Positions 9,999 through 21,362 of a stretch of 64,000 nt of DNA are shown piece by piece. The DNA is taken from NCBI GenBank assembly GCA_030015575.1, contig JASDDO010000028.1, forward strand, positions 20,377,154-20,441,153, given 5' to 3'. Source of the stretch: Agapanthus africanus (taxonomy: Eukaryota > Streptophyta > Magnoliopsida > Asparagales > Amaryllidaceae). Position numbers and translations under genes: made by a program. The notes beneath the pieces are model-generated. The model ran no database searches, had not been told where the DNA came from, and saw nothing but the letters and a program-made list of their open reading frames with translations. The first letter of the stretch is position 1. Every line of letters begins with the position of its first letter.

Positions 9999-12069
9999 CT
10001 ACCCACTCAAACCACTTAAAAAGAACTCCGCAAAAGTATCCATTTGGATCGGGTTCAGTGTTATGCTCATTTGAACCGTACCTGCTTCTTTCCCTTCCAC
10101 TAAAGCAAACACTCCATCAAAGTTCAGTGACACAAATTCGTATCGGTTGGGTTTACCCCACCCGAAATCGGTTTGATAAACCCGAAATCTTGGCGATGCA
10201 GCCACAATCACTAGTTTATTCAATAGCATAGTTTTGAAATGAACAATCCAATCCTCACAATCCCTTAAAGGGTCCTCAGAAACTTCATTGATCCTCTTCC
10301 GGATCGCTTTGCATGTCCGTTCGGGACCGTCTTTTCCGATAAGCTCAGCGACCTGCATTTGTACTAGAACTCCACGGACACAATTCCCAATATAATCCTC
10401 GTGAACCGGTGGATTGAGTCGGGTTCGACAGTCCATTGCCATGCAAAAGACGGTATTTTCGTTTGGGTCGAAGGATTTGGTTCGAGCAATGCAGGCCCAT
10501 ATGTGAGCAGAAATGGCTGCAAAGGTTGAGGGTGGTTGGAATGGGGAATTGCCGTCTTTCTGTTGAGTAGCACGCTGCTTTAAGTATTGAATTGATGGTG
10601 CGTCGAGTAAGAAAGTTCGTTGATTTAGTTGAACACACACTTCTTCGATGGATGCGGGAAGGCAACCTTTTGTCTATGGAAAAATTGGAAACACGGACTT
10701 TACTCAAAGATTTAGATTCTCTTCAGCCAATAACTTTTGTGCAACTCGAGGGGAATTCACACTCTTCTTCAAATAATTTCGGGTTGGCTATCAATTTTTG
10801 TTGGAAAAAAGAATTTATGATGGAGTTTCCAAATTTCTAATAAAAATTTATGGTTTAATCATAAAAGTGCAGGATAAAGTTTTTTTTTTTTTTTTTGAAT
10901 TTCCGCATTTACACTAGCACTTTATAAGAAGATTTCATGCTAAGTAATAAAGAAAGAAAAAAAAATCATATTTTTTGGTGTTTTTTTTTAGAACCATGTA
11001 CATTTTATTCATCGTACAAATGCAGTGAAAACATGAGTAATTAATTTATTGAAAAGGATCCGTTTTGGAAATTAGAAAGCAAAATCGAATTATTTGTTTA
11101 ACATCTTACACTGGGAAGATATGGTGATAAACTCCGAAAAAACTTTCGAGTGATTTCCTCTCCTCTTGGATGTTTGATCACTGCTCGATCATACAGCCGA
11201 GTGTGACAATGCTTGATCGGTTGTTCGATACCATCCATCTTAGCCTTGCATGTACGACTCCATGCTTCGATGAATTGAGTGTGACCTTTTCCATCAGCGA
11301 CTGCATGATGGACAGTATATTCGATCACCACTCCACCGCAATCTAATCTTGTCACCTATGTAAGAGATGGAGGCACCATGCATGAAGAGGGGAAAAAACA
11401 AAAAAAAAAGACTAATATTATATTACTTCTAAAAGCAAATTCGATTCGTTCATGTTGTGCAATTTTTTATATGAATAAATCATTGAATTTGCTATTTTAA
11501 TTTTTATGAAAACCAAATCAAATTTTGATATAATCCATTTTTTGAATTTTATATCTTAAATTATTGATGTAAAAGGCGGAAGCAAGAAAGCTTTTGATCT
11601 ATTGAATTTAACAATGTCTAATCATCATGCTGACCTGCACGGCGAATGTCGAAAATGGCAAAACACTGGTATCCATAGCAGGGACTAGTTTTCTAAGCGA
11701 TTCGGTGTCATGGACTTTGTCGGTGACAAGTCGTTGCAAGTCGAGATCCGACTCGGCCTCGATGAACGTCATGTTTGGATCTGAGACGTCGATCCCGACA
11801 TCTCCGGTGGATTCGACGTAAGTGAGCTTCCCGGCAAGCGGGAGGAAATCAACGAGAGCCGAAGAAAGCGAAGATTTAAGAATCTCGAGGACCGACTGAA
11901 AAGAGAGGCCGGGGCTACAGCGAGAGTAAAAGATGAGCCTTTTGATTACGGGAAGCCCCATCCCAAGTGCATCAAAGAAGGAAAGCTTGATTATTGTACG
12001 TGGAATCTGATCAGGAGGAAGTGGAGGAAGTGGCCGGATTCCGGTGGAATTCAGAATTCTCACTGACAT
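9999..12069 (-). CDS. BAHD acyltransferase, three exons, 451 aa
   Basis: BAHD enzymes move an acyl group from acyl-CoA to an alcohol or amine acceptor, normally in the cytosol. Exon 1 is 12069-11635 (145 codons), exon 2 is 11355-11110 (82 codons), exon 3 is 10673-9999 (224 codons plus stop). Splice sites are CAG|GTCAGC and CATAG|GTG for intron 1, AGT|GTAAGA and TTTTTCCATAG|ACA for intron 2; both introns are phase 0. The catalytic HxxxD motif is HAVAD at residues 162-166 and the structural motif is DFGWG at 396-400. The YFGNC-type block reads DYIGNC near residue 320, and FLLDAPSIQYLK is also typical. Length equals the family norm (about 450) and there are no stops. DFGWG with this NC block recalls the anthocyanin/phenolic-glucoside acyltransferase clade, but I cannot give the substrate. 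Met 12069 was chosen because upstream codons have no family similarity. Confidence 0.88.
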
Positions 12070-12115
12070 TTCTACTTCCAACTGACAACAGACCAAAACA
12101 TGCAAAAAAAAAATT

Positions 12116-12145
12116 ACTAACAAATCGCAGAGAAAGAGCTCACCA
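12116..12145 (-). promoter_or_regulatory. Upstream ORF in the BAHD leader
   Basis: ATG at 12145-12143 opens a 9-codon frame (MVSSFSAIC) that stops at 12116, 46 bases before the BAHD start. It would be read first if transcription starts near the TATA box described separately. Alternatively the GTGAGC after this ATG could be a splice donor of a small leader intron ending at CTGTTGTCAG. Confidence 0.4.
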
Positions 12146-12178
12146 TGGGAAGAGGATGTGAGAATCTAGAGCTAGGGT

Positions 12179-12179
<1 letters not shown>

Positions 12180-12216
<37 letters not shown>

Positions 12217-12218
12217 GT
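12180..12218. repeat. Compound (CT)n(CA)n microsatellite in the BAHD 5' UTR
   Basis: About ten CT units followed by about seven CA units on the + strand. On the gene strand this is a GT then GA tract between the TATA box and the start codon, a common position for GA repeats in plant leaders. Confidence 0.85.
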
Positions 12219-12245
12219 TAGGATGGGGGTTGATGAGATAGAGAA

Positions 12246-12252
12246 TTTATAG
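12246..12252 (-). promoter_or_regulatory. TATA box of the BAHD gene
   Basis: CTATAAA on the minus strand, inside CCTATAAATTCTC. It predicts a start near 12220-12215 and a leader of about 150 bases. It rests on sequence and position only. Confidence 0.45.
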
Positions 12253-12253
12253 G

Positions 12254-12786
12254 TTCAATAGGGTTAGGGTTTAAAAATGTACTGAGCTGATATTACTTTT
12301 CAGCCCTTGTCGAATCCAATCCGGGTCGGATCATAGTTACGAACCGATAAGACAATAAGCCAATAAGCGGGCTACTTACAAAAGAATTCTGATGATTTAT
12401 TTGAAGCAATGGCGAGAGAATCATGAAGAACGGTTTATTTTTTTCCCCATGTTCCAAACAACTTTTGTGACCACCGTTTGAAAAAGTGTTTGGATAAGCC
12501 TCTTATTTAATAAATTTGATTGAATGATATTTATGATGTCGATAAGATAAATGGATGGGCTATGAAGCCCGCAATATGATGATGATGCTCAGACCATCTA
12601 GTTGAGGAATTGACACCTGCAGAATAAATTGTTATGACTCTTGGATTCAAGTTTGAAAAGAATATGCCTTCCAACATCCATACTCTTGTTTGTTTGATAA
12701 GCAACATATGATTAGTTTCCGAAAAGTACAAAAAAGTTATTTCGGTGTTGATTTGTGAAACCATATAAATATAATTCAAGAGTATG
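12254..12786. other. Upstream region of the BAHD gene
   Basis: AT-rich and non-coding as far as I can see. The last five bases (12782-12786, GTATG) are the target duplication of E2, so the 5' boundary of the BAHD promoter region is set by that insertion, about 0.7 kb from the start codon. Confidence 0.55.
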
Positions 12787-15770
12787 TGTCACGCCCCGCT
12801 TCCCAAAATACGGAATACGAGGGGTAGACAAGGCCAGCCATGCTCCTACGGTCAAGGAAATGTCCTGCCGTAGTCACACTTCGGCTTCTAGTTTATCATG
12901 GTGAACAGTAAAGATGCGCAGGTAATGAGAAATGCAGTAACTGAAAGAAGCAATGTAAAGACTGACCTGAAGTGGAACAAACGAATGTAACTAGGAATGG
13001 CAAGACAAGAAGCCTGTGATGCACTGGTCCAGGCTAAATCGTCTTCTCACACTGAGCATGCATACTCAGGTCGTCAGAGCGACACAATAATAATATAATA
13101 TATATATATATAATCATGTGACAATTCTAACAGTGGTAATAGATATGTGAAACAGTAAATCAAAGACATCATGAATATGAATGTGCAGTAATCAATGCAG
13201 CGGAACAGTAAAGCAGTAGAACGATATGCCACGTATGTCAACACAGTAAGTATGGTATATCAATGCCAGTATCCCTATCAGTCTCTAAGTCTCACTGTAC
13301 ATGTCACTAAGTCTATCGTCAGTCCAAGTGTGAGAGTCAACCACTCGTGAGTATCCCCCACCCAAGGGTAGGACCCAAGGGCAAGAGAACACGGGCCCGA
13401 GTCGCTCGCTAATAATCAGTAATAATCAGTAACATCACCCATATATCTCCAGATTCACTGTATGTGCCGGCAATGGGACTCCCGAGATTCTGTTGGACTC
13501 ACACTCAAACTACCCCACACCCCGTGGTCTACATCAAACGCTAACCATAACCCTAAATACTAATCGATCCGTGACAAGTCTGCGCGAGAACTGGAGGCAG
13601 GACCTCCATCAAGCACGTCCCGACTAATATTCAAGATAAATGGCAGTGTCTGGTGCCTTATCTGTGACACCCGTGCAAGCGCTTCCATAAGTGTCCCATA
13701 CCACTTATAGTCACACGTACACGCATCCCACAGACGTCGACAATGCAATAAAATAATAGGGTCACTGATTGTGTACAAGTATTTCACTTATTCATTCACT
13801 TTCACTTATTCACGGATACACGAACACTGACGTACTTGCCACAATCATCACTAAAATCTAACACTGGGTAAATGCACGATATCACTAGGTTATCACTGCA
13901 ATGATATGGGTATGATATGATACATAAACAGCATATAAAACATGATTAAGGTGTCATAAAATAGTATTCTATCACTTGCACGATTTATCATGAAACGTAC
14001 GTGTACAGTATAGCGAAATGATAAACAGGTAATAATTAGTATATTCAGTTATATATCCATCAAAATTGGTTTCATGCCAATCGGGTTCCAGGTTCACTAG
14101 TTATGGTCGTTTCATTTTAAGTGTTCACTGCTGGAAATCCAATTTCTGAACTGGAAGTCCGTTTCGTAACACATTTTACTCCCAGTTGGAAGCATAATTA
14201 GGCGACGCTACAGTTAAACTAATTGTAGATTTTACTGTTATATTTCCAATGCATCAAACGGATTATCGATATCAGTTCTGTATTAAAAGTTATGTTATGT
14301 ACAAGGTGCTGGTGTAAAAGGGATCACTGCAGAAACTGCAGATTACCACGGTAGTCTAAAATACAATTTAAATATCAAATGACGGTGAAACGACACGGGA
14401 CCAGCTTTAGGGGTTAGCTAACTAAATTCTCTACGCGACCATATGTGGTTCCGCGCATTTTCAGTTTAAGGAAGGGGTGTACAGGTGTTACCAAGTTCAG
14501 GTATTCGAACGGACGTTTCCCCGGACTGCAGTTCAGGGCCGCGAATCGCCTCAGTATTCGTTGTTATAACTTATCCAAATGTAAATATGGACTATGTCGT
14601 ACTGTAGGTTTATCAGTTGGCTTCGATACGAGCCCTAGCACTCTGAGATCCGATATATAGATAATTTATTATGATTTTAACCGTTCAGCTTGTCCGAGAA
14701 AATTAGATTTAACAAGGTTATCGGGTTGTCGAATTACGGGTAAAACGATAGTAATAAGATAACTATAGCATGTTAAGCAAGTGAAGGGGGTTCACTTGCC
14801 TTGATGACGGTATCACGGAGTTGATGGATCGGTCGGACGCTGCAACGCACGTCACGGATGCGGAAGTGGTCGTTGTGACAAGACCGGGACTCGCGAGCCT
14901 TGGAACAGTAGTGGCGTGGCCTCGAATTCTCGCTTTTGGATTGGCTACAACTTGTATGGATCAACGTCGGCGGCGGTACTTGAAGGCTCCAAGTTCGCAG
15001 AGATGAGGCCGTCGATGGTGGAGTGTCCGTCGCGCAGTGCAGGGTCATAGCCGGAGCAGGTGGAGGAAGTTGAGAGAGGAAGTGAGAGAGATTGAGAGAG
15101 TGTGTGATTGTAAGAATGAGAATGTAGATTTTATAGAGAGAGAGGGAGTGGACGTGAGGTTTTGGATGAGTGAATGTGAGATGTAAAGAAGAGAAGGAGT
15201 GAGGGTGTGTGTTGTAAAGAGAGGGATGGGGGAGGTGTAAAGGGAAAGAGAGAATAATGTGGGGGTGTAAAGATAAAAGAGAGGTGTAAAGAGAAAAGAG
15301 AAAGAGATGTGGGGGTGTAAAGATAAAAAGAGGATGAGGGAGAGAACGTGCATGAGGGGGAAAGAAAGAGTAAAGAGAGATGAGAATGTTAGGATTAGAT
15401 TAGGTATAAATGAATATAATATTCGTCCGTTCTGAGATTTTGGCAAATACAAACTTACTCCAAAACGCGTCCGGGTTTGGTCTAAAAATTCAGATTTAAA
15501 ATATGAAAAATATATGTGGCGTCCAAATTTCAAAATGAATACTTAGGTAACGAAAATGCATACCCCCAAGATTGGATGCACGTAAAATGCACGTAGCGAT
15601 TCAAAAAGTCTGTTTCAATAAACGGAACGAGAAAAGAAGTACGGATGTCACCACAGGATCAGGTATGGGTTAGGATTTTGAAATAAATAAATATAAATAT
15701 AAATAAATTTTGTAAGCAACATTTTTATATAAATACGGATATTGGCGCACAAAAGGAACTGGGTATTACA
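12787..15770 (-). mobile_element. Solo-LTR-like element E2 (2.98 kb)
   Basis: On the + strand it begins TGTCACGCCCCGCTTCCC and ends AACTGGGTATTACA. The 5-bp duplication GTATG lies at 12782-12786 and 15771-15775. It is the same family as E1 and E3, in minus orientation. It contains a purine-rich tract (about 15060-15400) of GAGAGA and GTGTAAAGA repeats, which reads as a Leu/Ser-rich frame on the other strand and is not a gene. No gag or pol is present. Confidence 0.82.
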
Positions 15771-15923
15771 GTATGACTGTGGTAAAAGCAATGTTTTCCT
15801 CGGTTCTTTTTTGGCGAAATTCCCCTAATACCAATAATGTATTTTTGGAATGGACTTGTAAATATTGACCATCGAACCAAACTACGGTGCCTCAAGTATA
15901 TTTGGTGAAGTAAAATGAGATCA

Positions 15924-16190
15924 ATGGGCAATAGCTCAGTTGGTATGACACTTTCCTTTTTGGGGAGAATGCGGGAGATCGATCCCAATATGGAAAGTGA
16001 CCATGATTTAACGTTTTTAAGGCAAATTTGTGAGTCCCCTGAGTATGTGTATGAAAAACTCTAGACTGTAAATAAATTTGTGGATCCCCTGACCATAATT
16101 TAACACTTTTAGATTTGATGTCGTAGCCGTTGAAAGCAAAAAGTACATCCAACGGCTGTTCAGGTTCGTGAATTTAAAAACACGAACCCG
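15924..16190 (+). mobile_element. SINE-like element with tRNA-type promoter
   Basis: The head carries an A-box match TAGCTCAGTTGG (15932-15943) and a degenerate B box GAGATCGATCC (15975-15985), spaced as in a tRNA-derived SINE. The body that follows is AT-rich and contains a partial internal repeat (AAATTTGTG.GTCCCCTGA twice). No clear tail or target duplication was found, so the 3' limit is approximate. A decayed tRNA pseudogene is the alternative. Confidence 0.4.
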
Positions 16191-16246
16191 CCTTAAGAGG
16201 TCCGTACTCCCTCTCCCTGTCTATAGATATATATAGAGAGAGAGGT

Positions 16247-16628
16247 TAATGGAGGAAAGAGGCCATAGGAGGGAATTTCCTCCTATGGCGTCGAAAAAAT
16301 ACACCTTCCCTCATTTTTTCCGACGATCGGCACCCACCATCTTCATCGTTATTATCTAAGATGTGGGTACACCAAATTTCATGGGATTCTACAATTTTTT
16401 CACCGTTGATTTAGTGGGTTCAAAATTAACGGTTTACCGACAATAGAACTTTTTACATTGCTAAATCAACGGTGAAAAGGTTGTAGAATCATATGAAATT
16501 TGGTGTACCCACATCATAGATGATAACGATGAAGATGGTGGATGCCGATCGTCGGAAAAAATAAGGGAAGGTTTATTTTTTCGACGCCATAGGAGTAAAT
16601 TCCCTCCTATGTCATTTTTCCTCCATTA
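16247..16628. mobile_element. Fold-back MITE, 382 bp
   Basis: The two halves are long imperfect inverted repeats. The left arm starts TAATGGAGGAAAGAGG and the right arm ends TTTTTCCTCCATTA. Both arms contain CATAGGAGGGAATT, CGACGATCGGCA and GTGGGTACACCAAATTTCAT in mirrored order, leaving only a short centre. No coding capacity. I could not identify a target duplication or superfamily. Confidence 0.8.
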
Positions 16629-16663
16629 TTCTCATATATATGTGTGTGTGTGAAGAGATTTTG

Positions 16664-16715
16664 GACCAACAACAACAACAACAACTGAGCCTTTTATCCC
16701 AAGCATACGTGGGTA
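16664..16715 (-). mobile_element. 3' tail of an RTE-type LINE, severely truncated
   Basis: On the minus strand the sequence reads ACCCACGTATGCTTGGGATA, then AAAGGCTCAGTTG followed by a (TTG)n tail. GGATAAA.GGCTCAGTTG is also the 3' end of the longer LINE at 62322-64000, whose tail is (GT)n. Only about 50 bp remain, as expected from 5'-truncated retroposition. Confidence 0.55.
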
Positions 16716-19310
16716 TGCTAGCATTTATGGAATTTTTTTTTTATAGAACACATGGGACTATGATTGTGAATCGCATACTTTTTTAATGAGAAGGATTGGA
16801 TAAATTGGATGAAACATAAAAGCTGAGATTTTGGACCAAACAACATAAAACTATAATATTTAGAACAGCTAGCATTTATGCATGAAATATTTTCCGCAGA
16901 AACTTAGTAATCACTTTAATATAATAATTAGAATTTTAAAATTTACCATAAACCGTATAGAAGCAAACCGTATAGAAGCGTTATTCAAACCTCCTCTCTA
17001 AGGCTATTTTCACGTCTATGCCCGGAACCACGACAACATAATATGAGGGGACTCTCGATACTTTGTTCACAACCTTCACTAAACTATCCCCACCCTGTTT
17101 TAAACGTCATGACAAAATATTCCATCCTATACAAAAGATTCCATTCCATGATCCAACTTTCTATTAGTTAATTAGAAGGTCACAATGTTCCTCCAATAAA
17201 AGAACATATCAAATTTTTTCAAAGAGTATATATGAAAATTAATAAATGAGTACATTAATGATTGTAATTATGGATGAGCGAAAATATGCTACATGATCAG
17301 GCATGGATAACAAGTGAGTGCATTGGCTAGAAGAGTTCCGTGGTTTTACATATTTTGTATTATTTCAGTATAATTCACTAAGTTAAAACACATAATTAAA
17401 GGTATTAAGTTTGAATACAGTGTAGTAGTCTTTCATATGATATTTGACTTACTATAGTCACTATGTTATTGCTCTCAAAAACAATTAAAAAAAAACATAA
17501 TATAGAGTTCTATCGTTCGCTTCGTCAGTTCCTTCCTTCGCTTCACTTGCTCTGGTCTCCGTTCCACTCGTTTGACTGAAAACCCTCTCGTTCGTGGTCG
17601 CCTTTGAGCAACGTTGTTGAGAATAACTTAAATTGTAGTTATTAACACATTTCTGAACTAAAAGCTAAACCTTATATGCTTGCAGCTAACTTGCAAATAT
17701 ATCATATAATGTAACTATCCACCTAATTTCGACTATTTCTAAAATTGTATTATGCTTGCAACATATTCTTAAATTGCCTATTACATATGCTATACATTTA
17801 TACTTTTTCTGACTTGAAACATACATTGACTATCTCTTAATATCACTACTGTTTATAACCAACATGAAATACTTAGCTATGTTTTGCCTCGTCACAAGTT
17901 ACTTATATGTTACTAAATTTCATTCAACTAAAATAATGCTTAAACAATCAAATTTTAAAACTATATACTATATACTATATACTTATAAGTAATTAAACTG
18001 CTAATATATCTTTAACGTCAATATTATAAGTATGAAAATTATAAGAGACATGGCAAGGGTTTGTGCAACTGAAAAGGATGAGAAGCAAGAAGAGACTTAC
18101 GATAAAGGGACGATTTAGGAACGTTTCTTAACGGGCGAAGGATGCCTCGATTAGATCGAGACGAGGGGTAAGGCCTTCATCTTCCGTCATTCGATTCGCT
18201 CGGCGTAAGGCTTCATATCATAAACAACAAAAACTGAGAGAGAATTTTCGGAGCCTGCTGTTTTTTTTTTCCTTTAGAGTTACGGCAGAAAAAAAAGGTT
18301 AAGAGATTTAGATTTATTAAAATCCTATCAATCCCCCAAAATCAAAACAATAAAAAAAAAACGGTCAAAACAAATATATCCAAATAACAAACAAATAAAT
18401 TAAAACAAACAAATAAATTTTATTTTTAATTAACAGAAATTTTTTCCTCTTCTCTTAAAATATTAATAAATATTTGGATATAAAAAAATATGATATTATT
18501 TTAACACTTGGGGATTTAAAATAAAATTAATTTAGTCAGAGTTCGAACACACGACTTGTTGGAATAGCAATGCAATGTGATAACCAATAGATACAAAAAT
18601 AGACAATGCATAAATTTAGAAAAGAATATATACATATGGATATTCGAAGGTAGGGGAATTTTTTAAAAGGAAGGGAATTACAAAAAAAAACATGGAATTT
18701 ACGGTGCGTTACACTTTCTCCCAAAAAAGAACCTATATCCCCACTTAGTTGAATATTGGGATTTAGGACAACTAAAGAACCGCTCTCCTTTCGAATGCAT
18801 GAGATTATCCACTAACTCAAAATTTGCAATTGAAAGGACAACAGCAATCAATAAGCTCGTTATTGGGGAAGGTTGAAGAAGACGAGCTAATTAATTTATT
18901 TGAGAGATCTTTGATCGAAACCTGAACACTAAAGACAATTATTTAGGGGGAAACTGATAATTTTGGAAGATTGTGGAAGAAGAACAGGGGCTGTGGGTTT
19001 TAAAACCTTAACCCGATACTCACCGTTAGCATCCTAACCGAGTAATGAAGCTGCAAAAAAAATTCTATTTTTGGCATGTTAGGGTTTTTTGTAGTGCAAC
19101 TTAAATGTATGGGGGTGTACATAGTATGAGTTTTTTTAGTAATTAGTGAAGAATGAGGGGGCTTTTTAGTTAAAAAACACTTTTCTTATTTCATTTAAAT
19201 GTTTTAAATATCCAAATAAATAGCATTTTGGATCAAAAGTTAGAGACGATTTCTACAAATTCGCCAAAAGGATTTGTATCCTAGTAACTTTTTGTTTGCA
19301 TGAAGATTGC
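16716..19310. other. AT-rich non-coding interval
   Basis: About 2.6 kb with no supported gene. It contains a short tandem AACCGTATAGAAGC (two copies near 16950) and a GC-richer patch at 18090-18210 whose minus-strand frame ends after about 20 codons. A tRNA-like GTTCGAACAC element near 18540 is too degraded to name. It is probably old transposon debris. Confidence 0.5.
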
Positions 19311-19603
19311 ACGTTCAGAAACTGACTTGCGATGGAATTTATATACGTATGAAATCATCGTTAATAACCAAACTTAAAATTAGGGTTCTAGTTGTTCCTC
19401 AAAAAACATGGACATTTAGTATATAAATAAAATCGATTGTTTGATAAAATGGCAAGATCATACGAATGATTGGCATGTTTAGATGTTAGAACATTTTTTG
19501 TGCTACTCTAACTTTACACTTATCCTACAATAGAACATAAGCGGATAGGTATGAAAATTATATGATACTTAGGATAGTTATATATTTTAGATCATGAGAA
19601 CAA

Positions 19604-19825
19604 GGGTAAATCACACTAAAATACCCTAAGCAACCACAATTTTTTTTTAAAATACCTTAAAGTATTTGTATTACACTAAAATACCTTATGTGCTAATTTT
19701 GAGGATATTTTAGTGAAAAATATCTTATTAAAATCCATAGCTGAAGATATTTTACTGCAATAAAAAAACTTTAAGGTATTTTAATTAAAAACTGTGATAG
19801 TTAAGGCAATTTAGCGCATATACCC
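19604..19825. mobile_element. MULE-like MITE, 222 bp (copy 1)
   Basis: Ends GGGTAAATCACACTAAA and ...GCGCATATACCC form imperfect inverted repeats. The flanks TGAGAACAA (19595-19603) and TGAGAATAA (19826-19834) match at 8 of 9 bases, the duplication length expected for Mutator-like elements. No coding capacity. Confidence 0.65.
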
Positions 19826-20391
19826 TGAGAATAATGCTTGAAATTTAAACAGCAATGGAAAAATTGATTTTTGACAATCAATAGAGAAGTTTAACTTCTG
19901 ACTACACTCTTTTAGCTTCTATTTTTATATGATGGAACGCATAACATAGATGATTATATATTCAATAATGAGTGGATAGAAAAATAACTTTTTTAATAAT
20001 CATGCTACTCTTCTTGTAATATCTAGGTATTATTGTCGAACAGGCCCATCTATGATGTTTATATAATGAATTAGTGAGAAGAAAAAATATTTTTTTTAAT
20101 AACATACGATGCACGCAGCTTATAATGTGATTTTTAATTGGAGTTTGAAGATGAATGCAAGAGGAAAGGATGGGGCATCACATCAATAGGTTAATATTGG
20201 TACAAAACTGGTGTTATGTCGTTGTTTACGATTTTTTAAAAAAATTCCGATGACCGGCCCCACTCATGACTCCTAATCCATCTCTCTTCTTCCACAAATC
20301 GGTATGCCCGGTCATAAAAAAGAAAGAAATAAGAATATGGATCATCCATCCCTTTCTCTCTTCTGCCCGAATGTATTCCATACAGCACATT

Positions 20392-20607
20392 CAGTGGCGG
20401 ATCCAGAAAATTTGGTCAGGTAGGACGGAAATTAAACGGTCTTAAAATATTATAAATAAGCTTCAAATTAAAAAATATCCTCTAACATGTATCAAAAATT
20501 TAGACAATAATTTCCAAACTAAGTTCATTATTACCAAAAATATTTTTTTCGGTGATTAATAAAATGAAAAACTAATTAGCTTCTTATTTATACAATTGTT
20601 GGGCCTA
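20392..20607 (+). mobile_element. hAT-like element, left fragment (copy 1)
   Basis: It begins CAGTGGCGGATCCAG, close to the dTph1-type hAT terminus CAGGGGCGGAGCCAG, and is preceded by the 8-bp target sequence AGCACATT (20384-20391). It is cut off at 20607 where CACTA sequence starts. It is the duplicated counterpart of the element at 30912. Confidence 0.75.
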
Positions 20608-21103
20608 CGGATAAAACCGTAGGGCCAAAGCACTGCCCCTACGGATATATTTGTAGGGGCACACCGCATGCAAATTTTCGCCCTAAATCATGCCTCTACG
20701 GAGTAATAATTACCCCCACGTTTTCCTCTGTAGGGACATATTTCCCTACGGCTTACACCATAGGGACAAAATATTTATTTAATTTATTGGTTTATAAAAT
20801 AAAATACTTGCCTCTACGGATAATTTCGTAGGGCCTGAATATGTCCCTACGGAGTTCTTCGTAGGTCTAGATAAAAAACCCTACGGATTTATCCGTAGGT
20901 CCAGCTGAATGCCCCTACGGGGTAATCCGTAGATCCAGACAAACGCCCCTACGGATACATTCGTAGGGGTAACTTTAACGACTGTTACTGAGTTCAGAGG
21001 GGCAAAATATCAGGTATCCTGATATTTTGCAGGGACAAACTTTGGACCTACGAATTAATCCATATATACAATAGATCTTCCTACGGAATAATCCCTAGGG
21101 ACA
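20608..21103. repeat. CACTA subterminal repeat array, left
   Basis: About ten imperfect palindromes of the form CCCCTACGGAT(4-6)TCCGTAGGGG, for example near 20636, 20815, 20879, 20910 and 20948. Such repeats are the binding sites of the element's own DNA-binding protein in characterised CACTA elements. They correspond to the right-hand array at 29603-29790. Confidence 0.85.
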
Positions 21104-21362
21104 AAATATCAGGGTTTTTTTTTTAAAAAATGGGCTTCCTGTTTTTTTCCCGTCCTGTGCACAATAATATATACATCATATAACCAAATACCGCAGTATT
21201 CATAATCAACATCTCACGCATAATATATAAAAGAAATAAACAAACAGACTACGATATCAATCTAAACCATCGTGAACACGCAAACAACACCAATATTGTC
21301 CAAAATATATACAATATGTATCATATAAGTACATACATGCTTAAAATATAAAAAAAAAAGCT

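Larger units (their letters stand above)
19311..20607 (+). repeat. Direct duplication, left copy (1.3 kb)
   Basis: The sequence from ACGTTCAGAAACTGAC to TTGTTGGGCCTA is repeated at 29804-31131 in the same orientation with scattered differences. It includes a MULE-like MITE and the first 216 bp of a hAT-like element. This copy is continuous on its left with unique flank (GATTGCACG) and stops on its right at the CACTA subterminal repeats, inside GGGCCTA. Confidence 0.9.

Noticed and set aside
10592..10840. 82-codon + strand frame over the BAHD gene
   Set aside because: It is antisense to exon 3 and intron 2 of the BAHD gene, where a better-supported gene model exists.
15045..15533. 162-codon Leu/Phe/Ser-rich minus-strand frame that looks like a membrane protein
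   Set aside because: It is the complement of the GAGAGA/GTGTAAAGA purine tract inside E2; a low-complexity shadow.
18530..18600. tRNA-like sequence (GAGTTCGAACACACGACTT)
   Set aside because: Only a B-box-like segment is convincing; there is no acceptor stem or anticodon arm.
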